The notes: generated from the letters alone by a model not told the origin. A stretch of DNA of 64,000 nucleotides from Olavius sp. associated proteobacterium Delta 1 (GCA_902749685.1 CACVKW010001130.1:62001-126000), one strand, 5' to 3'. Positions 52,705 through 62,632 are shown, counted from the stretch's first letter. Numbers and translations: made by a program.

Positions 52705-54054
52705 ATGATTTTTAAAAGGTTTTATATAAACTGTATTATTCGTGTGCTCACCCTTAGTGCCACGATTTGTCTGCTGGCCTATCTCTTAGTTAAAACCGAT
52801 TTTATTGCGGCGGCAGTTTTTCTCTGTCTAATTGCAGCTTATCAAATCTACTCTCTCATTCGATATGTCACAAAGACAAACAAAGATTTAAACCGATTTT
52901 TATTATCCATTAAGCATTCTGATTTTTCGCAGTCTTTTGCCAACAATCTGAAAGGCGCCGGCTTTGATGAGTTGAACGCTGCCTTTAGTGAGGTCACCAA
53001 AGAGTTTCAACGGGCAAAAATAGAAAAAGAAGAGCATTTTCGATTTCTGCAGACCATCATCGATCATGTCGGCATTGCGTTAATCGCATTTGATTCTGAA
53101 GGTTATGTTGAGTTAATGAACAATGCCGCCAAAAAACTATTAAAAATCCCGCGACTTGGCAATATTAAAGATCTAGAATCCATTAGTCCCCAGCTGGCGG
53201 ACAAGCTGGTTAATATTTCACCGGGGGATAAATATCTAATTAAATTACAGCAAGAAGATGACTTATTGCAGCTATCCGTCTATGCCACCGGTTTTATTCT
53301 GAGACAACAGCAGCTCATACTTGTGGCGATGCAAAATATCCAGCACGAACTGGAAGAAAAGGAGATGATATCCTGGCAAAATCTTATTCGTGTCCTGACC
53401 CATGAAATTATGAACTCAATAACACCCATTGCTTCGCTGGCTTCCACCGCCCAGGGTCTGTTAAAAGACAATAAAGATTGTGAAGTGCCGGAATCAATGA
53501 ATGAAGCCATCGGTGATGTTCGCCAGGCAGTCGACACAATTGAAAAACGCAGTAATGGATTGCTAACGTTTATAGAAAATTACAGGAAACTAACGCGTAT
53601 CCCCAAGCCGGCTTTCAAGGTGGTTCAGGTCAAAGACCTTTTTGATCGAGTTGAATATTTGCTGAAAGATCAATTCGAACAAAGCTCAATCAAATTTAAA
53701 AAAAGGATTGATCCTGAAAGCCTGACGATAACAGCGGATCCGGCCTTAATTGAGCAGGTTTTAATTAATCTTTGTAAAAATGCGGTGGAAGCGTTTAACG
53801 GCATATCCAAGCCAAAAATTAAGATAAAAGCCGGCACGGACGGACGGGGCAACCCGGTCATTAAAGTCTGTGATAACGGCAAGGGTTTAACAGAAGAGGT
53901 GGTAGAGAGAATCTTTATTCCTTTTTTTACGACCAAGCCGAAGGGATCCGGTATTGGTTTGAGCCTATCGAGACAAATAATTCGTCTGCATAAAGGGACA
54001 ATCGGTGTTACATCAACGCCAAATGAGAAAACGGTTTTTAAGCTGCGATTCTAA
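52705..54054 (+). CDS. sensor histidine kinase, partner of the sigma-54 regulator
   Basis: I prefer the ATG at 52705 (MIFKRFYINCIIRVL) since the first membrane helix follows directly; an in-frame ATG at 52639 would add 22 polar residues. Neither has a clear RBS. Two helices (about 11-29 and 32-52) flank almost no periplasmic loop. A PAS-like domain follows (about 110-215, IDHVGIALIAFDSEGYVELM), then the H-box LTHEIMNSITPI (H233) and an ATPase domain with N-box NLCKNAVEA, G1 DNGKGL and G2 GSGIGLSLS. The tiny loop suggests sensing within the membrane or envelope, possibly through the exporter. Confidence 0.92.
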   Translation: MIFKRFYINCIIRVLTLSATICLLAYLLVKTDFIAAAVFLCLIAAYQIYSLIRYVTKTNKDLNRFLLSIKHSDFSQSFANNLKGAGFDELNAAFSEVTKEFQRAKIEKEEHFRFLQTIIDHVGIALIAFDSEGYVELMNNAAKKLLKIPRLGNIKDLESISPQLADKLVNISPGDKYLIKLQQEDDLLQLSVYATGFILRQQQLILVAMQNIQHELEEKEMISWQNLIRVLTHEIMNSITPIASLASTAQGLLKDNKDCEVPESMNEAIGDVRQAVDTIEKRSNGLLTFIENYRKLTRIPKPAFKVVQVKDLFDRVEYLLKDQFEQSSIKFKKRIDPESLTITADPALIEQVLINLCKNAVEAFNGISKPKIKIKAGTDGRGNPVIKVCDNGKGLTEEVVERIFIPFFTTKPKGSGIGLSLSRQIIRLHKGTIGVTSTPNEKTVFKLRF

Positions 54055-54161
54055 ATCGCACGCCCTGAGCTTGAGTATTGCTTAAATTAGCCACAGACTC
54101 ACACAGACAAGAACTTATGTGCTTTGAAATTCGAAATCGATGGGGCTCTGAACGTCCTATA

Positions 54162-55319
54162 ATGAATTTTTTCTGTTTCATCCTTTGCTTTATGCTGCTT
54201 GGCGCTGCTGGTGCCTGTTCCAAGAATCGACAGGTCATCAAGAACGATGTACTTGATGACTGGGACGGCCGGCGGATGCGCTATAAGAATTTGTTTCCAC
54301 CCAGGTACGGTTTAGGTGAAAAAACCGAGTATGACCGCATTGATTTTCTCAAGGCACACGAACGAAAACCGCATAAATATCGACTGCTCGCAGACCCCAG
54401 AGGAGGAGATATCGACCGCACCCTGGGCTATGATCCGTCCGAATACACGGTCCAGCCGGATTTTATTATACTGCAAAATCCGACTAACGACGTGCAGATC
54501 ACCTGGATTCGACATGCATCTTTTTTGATTCAGCTCGGCGGTAAATATCAGATCCTCATTGATCCGGTGCTGGAGCAATATGACGGCCTGGCCGGCAAAC
54601 TGATGAAGTACTCTGCAATCGTAGCGCCCAATGCAGAATCGCCGCTGACCGCTGAAGACCTCCCCTTTAGCGGTGTGTCTGAAAATCCCGGAGAGAATCA
54701 GACAATTATCGTTGCGATTTCCCATGATCACCTTGATCATTTAAACTTCCGCACACTTAATAAATTGCCTGAAAATACCCGTTATTATGTCCCCCATGGC
54801 GTGGAAAATGAATTTCCGTCGCGCTATGCCAATGTCATTGGTATGGATTGGTATACGCATACGATCGGCGATCTGACCATCCATTTTCTACCTGCCAATC
54901 ACGGCTCAGGCCGATCTCTGCATGAGAGCAATCAAACCCTGTGGGGTGGATGGCTTTTTGAATGGAAAGATCAGCACATTTACTTTGCCGGTGATACCGG
55001 CTACAGCCCGGTTTTCAAAGATATTAAAAGCCGGGTGGGACAGGTCGATATCTGTCTGATGCCGATTGCCGCCTGGTACTGGCGTCACAGGCATTTTGCC
55101 CCGGAAGATGCCGTTCAGGCCGCTGAAGATCTATCCTGCAATGACTTTATCCCCTGGGGATGGGGGACCTGGATCATTAGCTATGAACACGTGCTGGAAC
55201 CCCTGCGTCGTTTGCAATATGCTTGGGATCAGGCGCAGCCTGAAAATATGGAACTGCAGATTCTGAAGATGGGAGAAACTTATACCCCAATTGAGTTAAA
55301 ACCAATTGGGAGTTATTAG
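54162..55319 (+). CDS. MBL-fold hydrolase lipoprotein (NAPE-PLD/RomA-like)
   Basis: The ATG at 54162 gives a signal FILCFMLLGAAGAC with a lipobox-like cysteine; an upstream in-frame start at 54078 would bury it. The MBL fold has SHDHLDHLN (HxHxDH), a histidine in LPANHGSGRS, FAGDTGYSP (bridging aspartate) and the last ligand region in FIPWGWGTW. About 385 residues, complete. It is the intact counterpart of the deleted gene at 21.7-22.6 kb. A 120-nt repeat begins two bases after its stop. Substrate unknown, possibly a phospholipid derivative. Confidence 0.9.
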   Translation: MNFFCFILCFMLLGAAGACSKNRQVIKNDVLDDWDGRRMRYKNLFPPRYGLGEKTEYDRIDFLKAHERKPHKYRLLADPRGGDIDRTLGYDPSEYTVQPDFIILQNPTNDVQITWIRHASFLIQLGGKYQILIDPVLEQYDGLAGKLMKYSAIVAPNAESPLTAEDLPFSGVSENPGENQTIIVAISHDHLDHLNFRTLNKLPENTRYYVPHGVENEFPSRYANVIGMDWYTHTIGDLTIHFLPANHGSGRSLHESNQTLWGGWLFEWKDQHIYFAGDTGYSPVFKDIKSRVGQVDICLMPIAAWYWRHRHFAPEDAVQAAEDLSCNDFIPWGWGTWIISYEHVLEPLRRLQYAWDQAQPENMELQILKMGETYTPIELKPIGSY

Positions 55320-55320
55320 T

Positions 55321-55440
55321 TATACCGGTTGTCATAAATAGGTTCCGTTTGGTCCGGGTTGTTAACGGGCGAAGCTGGTTTCTATAACGATTTAAGATTA
55401 CAGTGGCTTGTGACAACCGCTATGTTATTTATTTTAGGCT
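55321..55440 (+). repeat. 120-nt repeat element with terminal inverted repeats, copy 2
   Basis: It starts TATACCGGTTGTCATAAAT and ends TGTGACAACCGCTATG plus TTATTTATTTTA. The two ends TACCGGTTGTCATAA and TTGTGACAACCGCTA are inverted repeats bounded by TA. It is homologous over its whole length to 25794-25913. Confidence 0.8.
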
Positions 55441-55611
55441 AAAAACTATATGCATTTTGGAAATAATGTGGCCTAAACCAATACATGATACGACCTTTAC
55501 TTGTTTCTGAACCGCCAAAGGCGATCATCGAAACGCTTATACAATTTTCCCCGGTTAGCCTTTATTCAAAAAGCTACTCGCGGTGGCGCCAGCCAAGTTG
55601 TATTGATCGGA

Positions 55612-55715
55612 ACCGACTCAAAAGCAAGGTCAGGGGTAAAAAGAAAGCCCATGCAGATGATAAACCCAACTGCATCAACCTCCTCACCAATTCAAGCAGA
55701 ATTTTGTTTGGATCA
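55612..55715 (+). pseudogene. inverted partial duplicate of the lytic transglycosylase linker
   Basis: The stretch aligns, in opposite orientation, with 56240-56330 inside the transglycosylase gene: shared blocks GCAAGGTCAGGGGTAAA, AGAAAGCCCA, GCAGATGATAA and GCATCAACC. It encodes ARSG-VKRKP-QMIN-TAST-like remnants of that linker. There are stops and no catalytic domain. Confidence 0.75.
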
Positions 55716-55843
55716 TTGGAACTTGGAATTTGGACATTGTTTGTAATTTGTTATTTGATGCTTGAATTTTTTTAAATTCAAAGACTCAACTATAATTCAG
55801 GCATTCTGTTCGATGTATTTTAGTGTAATCATAAGACGCAACA

Positions 55844-56659
55844 TTAGGCCATTTTTTTGGAGAACCTAAGCACCCTAGCTATGTACTTTTCCGTCTCCTG
55901 ATAGGGAGGTATCTGTCCGCCATATTTTTCAACCGCGGCCGGACCGGCATTATATGCCGCCAGCGCTACTTTGAGATCCCCATCAAAACTGTCCAGCATT
56001 TTCCGCAAATAACGCGTCCCGCCGTCGATATTTTGTTCAATATCGAATGGATTTGTAACGCCAAGCTCTTTGGCCGTCCCCGGCATGAGCTGCATCAAGC
56101 CCTGGGCGCCGGCCCGGGAAACAGCGGTTACCTCAAAATTTGACTCGGCTCTGATGACCGCCCTTATCAAACCGGTCGGCAGATTATATTTTTGGGCGGC
56201 TTTGTGAATACTTTCCTCGATCATACCCTTTTCGCTCGAGCCGGTTTGATTCGGTGAGGCGGTTGATGCCGCAGGGGTTATCATCTGCCTGGGCTTTCTG
56301 TTTACCCCTGACCTTGCGATGGTTTTATGCGCTGAATCTTCAGCCGCTCTATTGGACGGAGCGGGGGGCGCTTTATCCACGGCTGCGTCTTTTTTTTCAG
56401 TGGATGTCGGCAATACTCGATAATTGTAATGACACTTTGCCCGAACCGGATTGTTCAGATAATCAGCAACTTTCAAACCGGTGGGTTTATAGTTGTTGGA
56501 GTTTACTTGTTTGTTTCCATAAGAGGTGAGAAGCTGGTGAAACCTATTGGTGCCGGATGATGCGGCTTTTTTTGCCGAATATGCTTTCCGGTTGGCGGTA
56601 TTTCCAAAAAGCACTTGATCAAAATAGTCTTTGACCGTCAGATGATTTCCTGTTGTCAT
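55844..56659 (-). CDS. lytic transglycosylase (SLT family, MltE/Slt70-like)
   Basis: 271 residues. The C-terminal half is the lysozyme-like SLT domain: catalytic glutamate in RAESNFEVTA, then SRAGAQGLMQLMPGTAKELG, NIDGGTRYLRKML and ALAAYNAGPAAVEKYGG. The N-terminal half is a low-complexity linker rich in A, S, P and T, with no clear signal peptide. That is odd for a periplasmic enzyme and may mean export by another route, for example with flagellar or secretion machinery. It cleaves peptidoglycan with formation of anhydro-muropeptides. Confidence 0.92.
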   Translation of the reverse strand: MTTGNHLTVKDYFDQVLFGNTANRKAYSAKKAASSGTNRFHQLLTSYGNKQVNSNNYKPTGLKVADYLNNPVRAKCHYNYRVLPTSTEKKDAAVDKAPPAPSNRAAEDSAHKTIARSGVNRKPRQMITPAASTASPNQTGSSEKGMIEESIHKAAQKYNLPTGLIRAVIRAESNFEVTAVSRAGAQGLMQLMPGTAKELGVTNPFDIEQNIDGGTRYLRKMLDSFDGDLKVALAAYNAGPAAVEKYGGQIPPYQETEKYIARVLRFSKKMA

Positions 56660-56858
56660 ATGCGCTCTTGTTTCCTTTCAATTTAGTTCCACCAATTTTT
56701 GCAATATTCATTCCAAATTTCACTAATAAGATATTTAACATATTATCAGCAGTTTAAAATCCCTGTGGCGCGATGCATTTTTTGCAAGCGGGAAAAATTT
56801 CCGGCATGCGGTGAAATTTTGCCGGATGCTTCGATCAAAATTTTTTTTCAGGATACAA

Positions 56859-56885
56859 TAAAGTAAATCTGATAATTGACGATAT
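56859..56885 (+). promoter_or_regulatory. candidate sigma-28 (FliA) promoter
   Basis: TAAAGTAA, eleven bases, then GACGATAT match the FliA consensus TAAAGTTT-N11-GCCGATAA at 6 of 8 positions in each box, with exact spacing. It lies about 210 bp upstream of the PDC/MCP genes, which are natural FliA targets. Confidence 0.5.
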
Positions 56886-57096
56886 ATAAGATTAATGCTT
56901 TTCAATATCGGTCCCGATGATAACGAAGATTGTCTCTGCTCCAGAGCTAGCTCGAACACTGATAAATATCTCGGTTAGGCAAAGTTGGAAAGCGGCGCAA
57001 AGTATGCTCCAAAATTTATGCCGCGTTAAATAATGGATAATAGGCGCATTTTAAAGAGAACGTCTTAAAAAAAAGCAAGAAAGGGAGATAACAACA

Positions 57097-57657
57097 ATGA
57101 AAAAAACACTGACATTATTACTTGTAGGATTGTTTTTAATCATGGGATCAAACATTGCATTTGCCGAAAAAGCCCCCCAGAAGGTAATTGACCTGGCCAA
57201 TGGTAAACTGTCAAAAGTTGGCACGGATCCTGTAGTCATCAACGCGGTAAAAGCGGAAAATGCCAAAGGCAAGACCCTGGATCAGATCAAGGATAAAGAC
57301 AAAAAATGGAAGGCCACTGCCGGTATCGCGGATTATATGAAAGCTCTGATGGACTCGGAGTGCGGCAAGCACATCGCGAAACTTCAGAATTCAGCCAACT
57401 ACTACGCCGAAATTTTTATCATGGATAACCAGGGAGCCAATGTGGCCATGACCGACAAAACTTCCGACTATTGGCAGGGCGATGAAGCCAAGTTCAAAAA
57501 ATCCTTTAACGGCGGCAGCGGAGCCGTGTTTGTTGACGAGGTGGAATTTGATGACAGCACCCAGGCCTATCTGGTGCAGGTTTCAGTCCCGGTCAAGGAT
57601 GGCGAGACGGTCATCGGTGCCATCACCTTCGGGATTGATGTCGAGAAGGTTGAATAA
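57097..57657 (+). CDS. secreted single PDC/Cache-domain sensor protein
   Basis: 186 residues, start behind AGGGAG. A cleavable signal peptide (LTLLLVGLFLIMGSNIAFA) is followed by a helical lead and a PDC fold: YYAEIFIMDNQGANVAMTD, DYWQGDEAKFKKSF, and the closing DGETVIGAITFGIDVEKV. There is no membrane anchor after the signal. Such soluble PDC proteins bind small ligands in the periplasm. It precedes an MCP gene by 77 bp and is probably its ligand-binding partner. Confidence 0.88.
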   Translation: MKKTLTLLLVGLFLIMGSNIAFAEKAPQKVIDLANGKLSKVGTDPVVINAVKAENAKGKTLDQIKDKDKKWKATAGIADYMKALMDSECGKHIAKLQNSANYYAEIFIMDNQGANVAMTDKTSDYWQGDEAKFKKSFNGGSGAVFVDEVEFDDSTQAYLVQVSVPVKDGETVIGAITFGIDVEKVE

Positions 57658-57666
57658 GTGATTAAT

Positions 57667-57692
57667 CGGGAGTCAGGTGAGACTGACTCCCG
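57667..57692 (+). terminator. 10-bp hairpin between PDC and MCP genes
   Basis: CGGGAGTCAG and CTGACTCCCG pair perfectly around a 6-nt loop. There is no U-tract after it. It may be a transcript-stabilising or attenuating hairpin that lowers MCP expression relative to the secreted sensor. Confidence 0.6.
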
Positions 57693-57734
57693 CATTGACA
57701 ATCTTAATGAATACATACAGGAGACCCTTCAACC

Positions 57735-59366
57735 ATGAAATGGTTCAGAAACCTAACCATCGGTGCCAAACTGATAATAGGATTTACCATAATGATCCTA
57801 TTGATGGGCATTATCGGTTTAAGCGGCTATCGGAGCACCGCCAAAATTAACCAAAATTTAAATGAAATCTTTGCTGTCCGTCTGCCCAGTATAAACTATC
57901 TCATTCAAGCCGATCGTGATCTGCAGCAATTGCTGGTGGCGGAACGCTCCATGATTTTTGCCAACTCCAAGTCGGAAGTCTTTAAAAAGCTGGTCCAGGA
58001 TTATGACGAAAATCTGGCGCAGTCCCAGCAGCGGTGGGAAAAATACAAGACCCTTCCGGCCACTGATGAAGAAAATGCCCTTATGCCAAAATACGATCAA
58101 GCCAGAGAAGCATGGATGGTCATCTCCAAAAAGGTTGTAGATGGTCGGAAGGCCGATACGAGACAGGGGCGCCGGGAGGCACTGGATCTGACACTTGGCA
58201 TTGCCAAGGAAAAATTTGAGGCAATGCGCGGCTACCTGGATCAGCTAACTGATATTAATTTAAAATATGCCAAAGAAGCCCATGCCGATGCGGAAGAAAC
58301 GTATCGCTCAACGCTGATCAGCATGTTTACAATTACCGGAATTGGCCTTGTGGTTGGAATTTTTCTGATGTGGGGACTGGGACGGGGTATTACCAAAACC
58401 TTGAAAGCGGTAATATCGGGTCTCAACAAAGGCTCCGAACAGGTTGCCTCTGCCTCAGGCCAAGTTTCCCAGGCCAGCCAGTCCCTGGCGGAAGGGTCAT
58501 CCGAACAGGCGGCTTCTCTGGAAGAAACTTCTTCCTCACTGGAAGAGATGGCTTCAATGACCAAACAAAATGCCGAGAATTCTTCCCAGGCTGACAGCCT
58601 CATGCAGGAAGCCAATCAGGTAGTGAAAACCGCCAATACCTCCATGGCCCAGTTGACGGATTCCATGGGAGATATTTCCAAGGCAAGTGAGGAGACCTCC
58701 AAGATTATTAAAACTATCGATGAGATCGCCTTTCAAACAAATTTGCTGGCACTCAATGCAGCCGTAGAGGCCGCCCGGGCCGGGGAAGCCGGCGCGGGAT
58801 TCGCCGTGGTAGCAGATGAAGTTAGAAACCTCGCAATGCGAGCTGCTGATGCCGCCAGAAATACGGCGGATCTGATTGAGGGCACCATCAAAAAAATCAA
58901 TGATGGTTCCGATCTGGTAACGAAAACCAACGATGCATTTACTGAAGTGGCTCAACGCTCATCAAAGGTTGGAGAATTGGTTGCGGAAATTTCGGCGGCC
59001 TCCAATGAGCAGGCCCATGGAATTGACCAGGTCAACAATGCGGTTACCGAAATGGACAAGTTGACCCAACAAAATGCCGCCAATGCTGAAGAGTCGGCCT
59101 CTGCCTCCGAGGAAATGCACACCCAGGCCGAGCATATGAAAACATTCGTCAAGGATCTGGGTGCACTGGTAGGCGGCAGTGGCAATGTCTATGCGATTGA
59201 TAAGGGTTACGGGACCGCCGTTAAAAAGATATCCGGTGTTGCCAAAAACAAAATTATGAAAACGATTGCCCTTGAGCCACCGGTTTCGAGTCAGAATTCT
59301 ATGGCAACTGGAGACCTAAGACCCGACCAGGTCATTCCGCTTGATGATGATTTGAAAGAATTTTGA
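57735..59366 (+). CDS. methyl-accepting chemotaxis protein
   Basis: 543 residues, start behind AGGAGA. First helix [20 protein letters not shown], a four-helix-bundle periplasmic domain (about 35-195) with motif [15 protein letters not shown], second helix [19 protein letters not shown], a short HAMP-like linker, then a long coiled-coil signalling domain. Its hairpin tip [20 protein letters not shown] binds CheA/CheW. Methylation-type pairs ([19 protein letters not shown]) flank the tip. It pairs with the upstream PDC protein. The tail ends DDDLKEF, with no clear CheR-tether pentapeptide. Confidence 0.95.
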   Translation: MKWFRNLTIGAKLIIGFTIMILLMGIIGLSGYRSTAKINQNLNEIFAVRLPSINYLIQADRDLQQLLVAERSMIFANSKSEVFKKLVQDYDENLAQSQQRWEKYKTLPATDEENALMPKYDQAREAWMVISKKVVDGRKADTRQGRREALDLTLGIAKEKFEAMRGYLDQLTDINLKYAKEAHADAEETYRSTLISMFTITGIGLVVGIFLMWGLGRGITKTLKAVISGLNKGSEQVASASGQVSQASQSLAEGSSEQAASLEETSSSLEEMASMTKQNAENSSQADSLMQEANQVVKTANTSMAQLTDSMGDISKASEETSKIIKTIDEIAFQTNLLALNAAVEAARAGEAGAGFAVVADEVRNLAMRAADAARNTADLIEGTIKKINDGSDLVTKTNDAFTEVAQRSSKVGELVAEISAASNEQAHGIDQVNNAVTEMDKLTQQNAANAEESASASEEMHTQAEHMKTFVKDLGALVGGSGNVYAIDKGYGTAVKKISGVAKNKIMKTIALEPPVSSQNSMATGDLRPDQVIPLDDDLKEF

Positions 59367-59429
59367 CCTGTTGGAAACCTATAGTTGTGGTCTTTTGATA
59401 TAATTAATCCCGGGTAATGGGGTCTAAGA

Positions 59430-59739
59430 ATGACTCGAAAAGGGTTAATTTTTTCTTTGCTGATACTGATATTCAGTGTGCCGCCGGCCTATTGCAAGGA
59501 TGCCAGTTTCAGGTGCGGCAATTCATTTATTGATACCGGTGATAGCAGATCCAGGGGTTTTATTTAAGTGCGGAGAGCCGATCCAAAGAGAGGTTATCGG
59601 GTATATTGACTCACGTGAGAACGGTGACCTGATTGAATATATCATGGAAGCCTGGACATACGACTCCGGCCCGGCCCGATTTCATATCATTATTTTCAGA
59701 GGAAATCGGGTTTATAATATTGAGAGCGAAATGAAGTGA
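59430..59739 (+). pseudogene. DUF2845-like periplasmic protein, frameshifted
   Basis: The ATG at 59430 gives a signal peptide (LIFSLLILIFSVPPAYC) and the opening CGNSFIDTGDSRSR, then a stop. With one G fewer in the run near 59548-59551 the frame continues VLFKCGEPIQREVIGY to the end NIESEMK, a full DUF2845 protein. One extra base has therefore disrupted it, unless it is a sequencing error. Confidence 0.85.
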
Positions 59740-59784
59740 ATTCTCTGGTAAATTCCTTAGCGGCATTTTAGGCACTATTTTTAT

Positions 59785-60642
59785 CTATCCTTTGACGGCT
59801 CCCAACGTTAGTCCGCTGATAAATCGTTCGACGAAAAAGTTATAGACAATCACAATGGGAAGGGAAGCTATCAAGCAGCCCGCCATCAGTGCCCCCCAGT
59901 TGTAGACGTCACCGTGCACCAAAAATGTTGGTACCCCAACGCTTACCGTGAACCTGGATGCAGCGGTGATAAAGGTCAGCGTGTAAATATACTCTTGCAC
60001 CACCAGGGTGAAGCTGAATATCACCACCGTTAATATCCCTGAAGTGGAAATAGGAATGACCATCCTGAAAAAGGCCCCGAAGCGGCTGTAGCCGTCGATC
60101 ATGGCAGCCTCTTCCAAATCCGGCGGGATGGCTTTAAAAAATCCCATCAAAAGCCAGATAGCAAACGGCACCGTAAAGGTCGGGAAAACCAGGATTAGGG
60201 ACCACAGTGAGTCTTGAAGACCGATATTGGCAACTATTCGTGACATGGGAATAAACAGGATGGTGGGGGCAACCAGATAGGTCAGAAAAATCCCGATGCC
60301 GAGCCTCTCCCCCCAGCGCCCGGAGAGACGCACGAGACTGTAACCGGCGGGAATGGCCAAGACCAGGGTGATGGCAACCACGGCAACCCCCACCATGGCG
60401 GTATTAAGCAACCACCTCAAGAACAACGTATCATAGAATAGCTCTTTAAGATGGATCAATGTGGGTGCCATGTTGAAGATAAAGGGATTATTGGTGCGGT
60501 TATAAAGGTCGCCATCTTGTTTGAAAGTCGTGATCAGCATCCAAAGGAAAGGTAATGTTGCAAAAAAGGCAAAAACAGCCAGCGAGCCGAAATGTGCGAT
60601 CTTCAAAGCAATTCTCTTGGTGAATTCACTATTTTTTTCCAT
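59785..60642 (-). CDS. carbohydrate ABC transporter permease (MalG/UgpE-type)
   Basis: The ATG at 60642 has GGAGGT upstream and lies one base after the previous stop; a longer in-frame start would overlap that gene. About 285 residues with six helices. The EAA loop reads EEAAMIDGYSRFGAFFRMVI, the ATPase-contact motif of CUT1 importers. It would form the channel with the other permease and the MalK-like ATPase encoded upstream. Substrate unknown, probably a sugar, polyol or glycerol phosphate. Confidence 0.93.
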   Translation of the reverse strand: MEKNSEFTKRIALKIAHFGSLAVFAFFATLPFLWMLITTFKQDGDLYNRTNNPFIFNMAPTLIHLKELFYDTLFLRWLLNTAMVGVAVVAITLVLAIPAGYSLVRLSGRWGERLGIGIFLTYLVAPTILFIPMSRIVANIGLQDSLWSLILVFPTFTVPFAIWLLMGFFKAIPPDLEEAAMIDGYSRFGAFFRMVIPISTSGILTVVIFSFTLVVQEYIYTLTFITAASRFTVSVGVPTFLVHGDVYNWGALMAGCLIASLPIVIVYNFFVERFISGLTLGAVKG

Positions 60643-60643
60643 A

Positions 60644-61588
60644 TCAGGTAACCTCCGCCCGGCGGGCAATTTTGAGCATAAATATCGCAACGGCGGCCAG
60701 AAGCGGGAACAGGAACAGAGCGGTGGCCGCCGCGCTGCCCAAATCACCGGCATCGATACCGGTATAGAAGGCCTGGCTCACCAGGACCTGGGTCGAATTA
60801 TAGGGGCCTCCCCTGGTGAGTACAAGGATGATGATAATGTCCGTGGCGGTGAAGACGATGCCGAAAAGGACGGCCACCAGCATAATGGGCAGCATCATGG
60901 GGATGGTGATCTGAAATAGCCGCCGGAAATAGCCGGCGCCGTCAACTTGGGCGGCGTCCTGTATGTCTTGCGGAATCGAGGTGAGTCCGGCCAGCATGAT
61001 GACGGTTGCCAGGGGCAACATGCGCCAAACGTGGACTGTAATGATGGCTGTCATGGCCAGACCCGGTTTTCCCAGCCACATGGGCCAGAAGTCGGCACCA
61101 AAAAGCCCGGTGTGCTGAAGCAACCAGTTAATCGGACTATAAATTGAATCCAGCATCCACAGCCAACCAATCACTCCCAAAGAGATTGGTGCTACATAAG
61201 GCATCAGGATCAGCGCACGAATCAGGAATTTTCCCTTAAAGTCTTTGAGCAGAATCAATGCTAATATTTTTGCCAATACCAGCACGATAAACATGGAGAC
61301 AGCAGTGAAAAATATCGTATTTTTCAGTGCGATTCTGAATTCAAAATCCCCGATGAGGCTTTTTATGTTTTCCAGTCCCAAATAGTTGAAATGCGTACTG
61401 CCCACCGTAATGTCACTGACACTATAAACAAAAGCCAGGATCAACGGATATCCGACCAGGGCTAAAATGTAGATTATGGCGGGTGCGATCATCAACGGGC
61501 CTAACACATTTTCATTGTCAAAAAAGAAACTCGGCTGCTGATTTCGGCTCTGAAATGTGCTTTCCACAGATTTTGCTGCTGTGTCCAT
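60644..61588 (-). CDS. carbohydrate ABC transporter permease (MalF/UgpA-type)
   Basis: 314 residues, start behind AGGAG. Six helices. The EAA-type loop reads QDIQDAAQVDGAGYFRRLFQI and contacts the ATPase. It is one of the two CUT1 channel subunits. It follows the ATPase gene by nine bases and precedes the second permease by one base, so the operon is tight. Confidence 0.93.
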   Translation of the reverse strand: MDTAAKSVESTFQSRNQQPSFFFDNENVLGPLMIAPAIIYILALVGYPLILAFVYSVSDITVGSTHFNYLGLENIKSLIGDFEFRIALKNTIFFTAVSMFIVLVLAKILALILLKDFKGKFLIRALILMPYVAPISLGVIGWLWMLDSIYSPINWLLQHTGLFGADFWPMWLGKPGLAMTAIITVHVWRMLPLATVIMLAGLTSIPQDIQDAAQVDGAGYFRRLFQITIPMMLPIMLVAVLFGIVFTATDIIIILVLTRGGPYNSTQVLVSQAFYTGIDAGDLGSAAATALFLFPLLAAVAIFMLKIARRAEVT

Positions 61589-61597
61589 CTGCGCTCC

Positions 61598-62632
61598 TTA
61601 CAACGGTATTGGCTCTTCACGGAGCCCTGTTTGACTGTTAAAAAATTTAATATTATTGCGGGGAACTGCGAAATCATAGGTCTGACTGGTTTCAATCTTA
61701 TAGTTGGTAAAGCTGGTGGGCAAATTGGCGATCACCGGTGAGAGGTTGAAGCGCTCTCCCAATTTACCGTATACCAGTCGATCCGCACCCAGATTTTCCA
61801 CCCGGCTGACATGAAATGTTAACGATAGCAACTCCCCGCCCCCTTCATGCATCTGCTGGGGGAGGAAACTTTCGGGTCGAAACCCTGCGATTCGATCTTC
61901 GAACTCAACCAGATTCATCGGTGGCGAACCCAGAAAACTGGCCACAAACGTGTCGGCCGGGTCGGAATAGACTTCTTCCGGTTTGCCCAGCTGACAGACC
62001 CTACCGGCATTCATCACCGCGATGCGATCCCCCATTCCCATAGCTTCTACCTGGTCATGGGTGACATAAATCGTGGTGATGGCGACATCCTTTTGAAAAC
62101 GGTAAAGCTCTTCGCGGGCTGTGGCTCTGAGTTTGGCGTCCAAGTTGGAAAGGGGTTCATCGAGGAGAAAGACATTGGGTTCCCTGACCAGGGCCCGGGC
62201 TAATGCAACTCGCTGGCGCTCACCCCCGGAAAGCTCGCGGGGTTTTCGCTGAAGCAGGTGCAGGATCCCCAACATATTGGCAGACCATTCCACCTTTTTC
62301 TTCATTTCCTCTTTGGGCATCCCCATAGCTTTGAGGGGGAAAGCGATGTTTTTGAAGACAGTCATGTGAGGATATAGGGCGTAGCTTTGAAAAACCATGG
62401 CAATTCCCCGCGCTCTTGGGGGCAGGTGGGTCACTAACTTTTCCCCGATGAAAACGTCACCGGCTGAGGGTTTTTCCAGGCCGGCGATCATGCGAAGCAG
62501 CGTGGTTTTACCGCAGCCTGAGGGCCCTAAAAGTACAAGGAATTCTTCCTCACTGCTCAGAAGCCCCACCCCATCTACGGCCTTAACATCTCCAAAATGC
62601 TTTTCGAGATTTCTTGTTTCTACTGCTGGCAA
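61598..62632 (-). CDS. carbohydrate ABC transporter ATPase (MalK/UgpC-type)
   Basis: 344 residues from a TTG start behind AAGGAGG. Walker A LLGPSGCGKTTLL, Q-loop MVFQSYALYPHMTV, signature ELSGGERQRVALARAL, Walker B VFLLDEPLSNLDAKLR and the switch histidine in VTHDQVEAM are intact. The C-terminal 110 residues are a TOBE/OB-fold regulatory domain as in MalK. It energises the two permeases downstream. Confidence 0.95.
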   Translation of the reverse strand: MPAVETRNLEKHFGDVKAVDGVGLLSSEEEFLVLLGPSGCGKTTLLRMIAGLEKPSAGDVFIGEKLVTHLPPRARGIAMVFQSYALYPHMTVFKNIAFPLKAMGMPKEEMKKKVEWSANMLGILHLLQRKPRELSGGERQRVALARALVREPNVFLLDEPLSNLDAKLRATAREELYRFQKDVAITTIYVTHDQVEAMGMGDRIAVMNAGRVCQLGKPEEVYSDPADTFVASFLGSPPMNLVEFEDRIAGFRPESFLPQQMHEGGGELLSLTFHVSRVENLGADRLVYGKLGERFNLSPVIANLPTSFTNYKIETSQTYDFAVPRNNIKFFNSQTGLREEPIPL

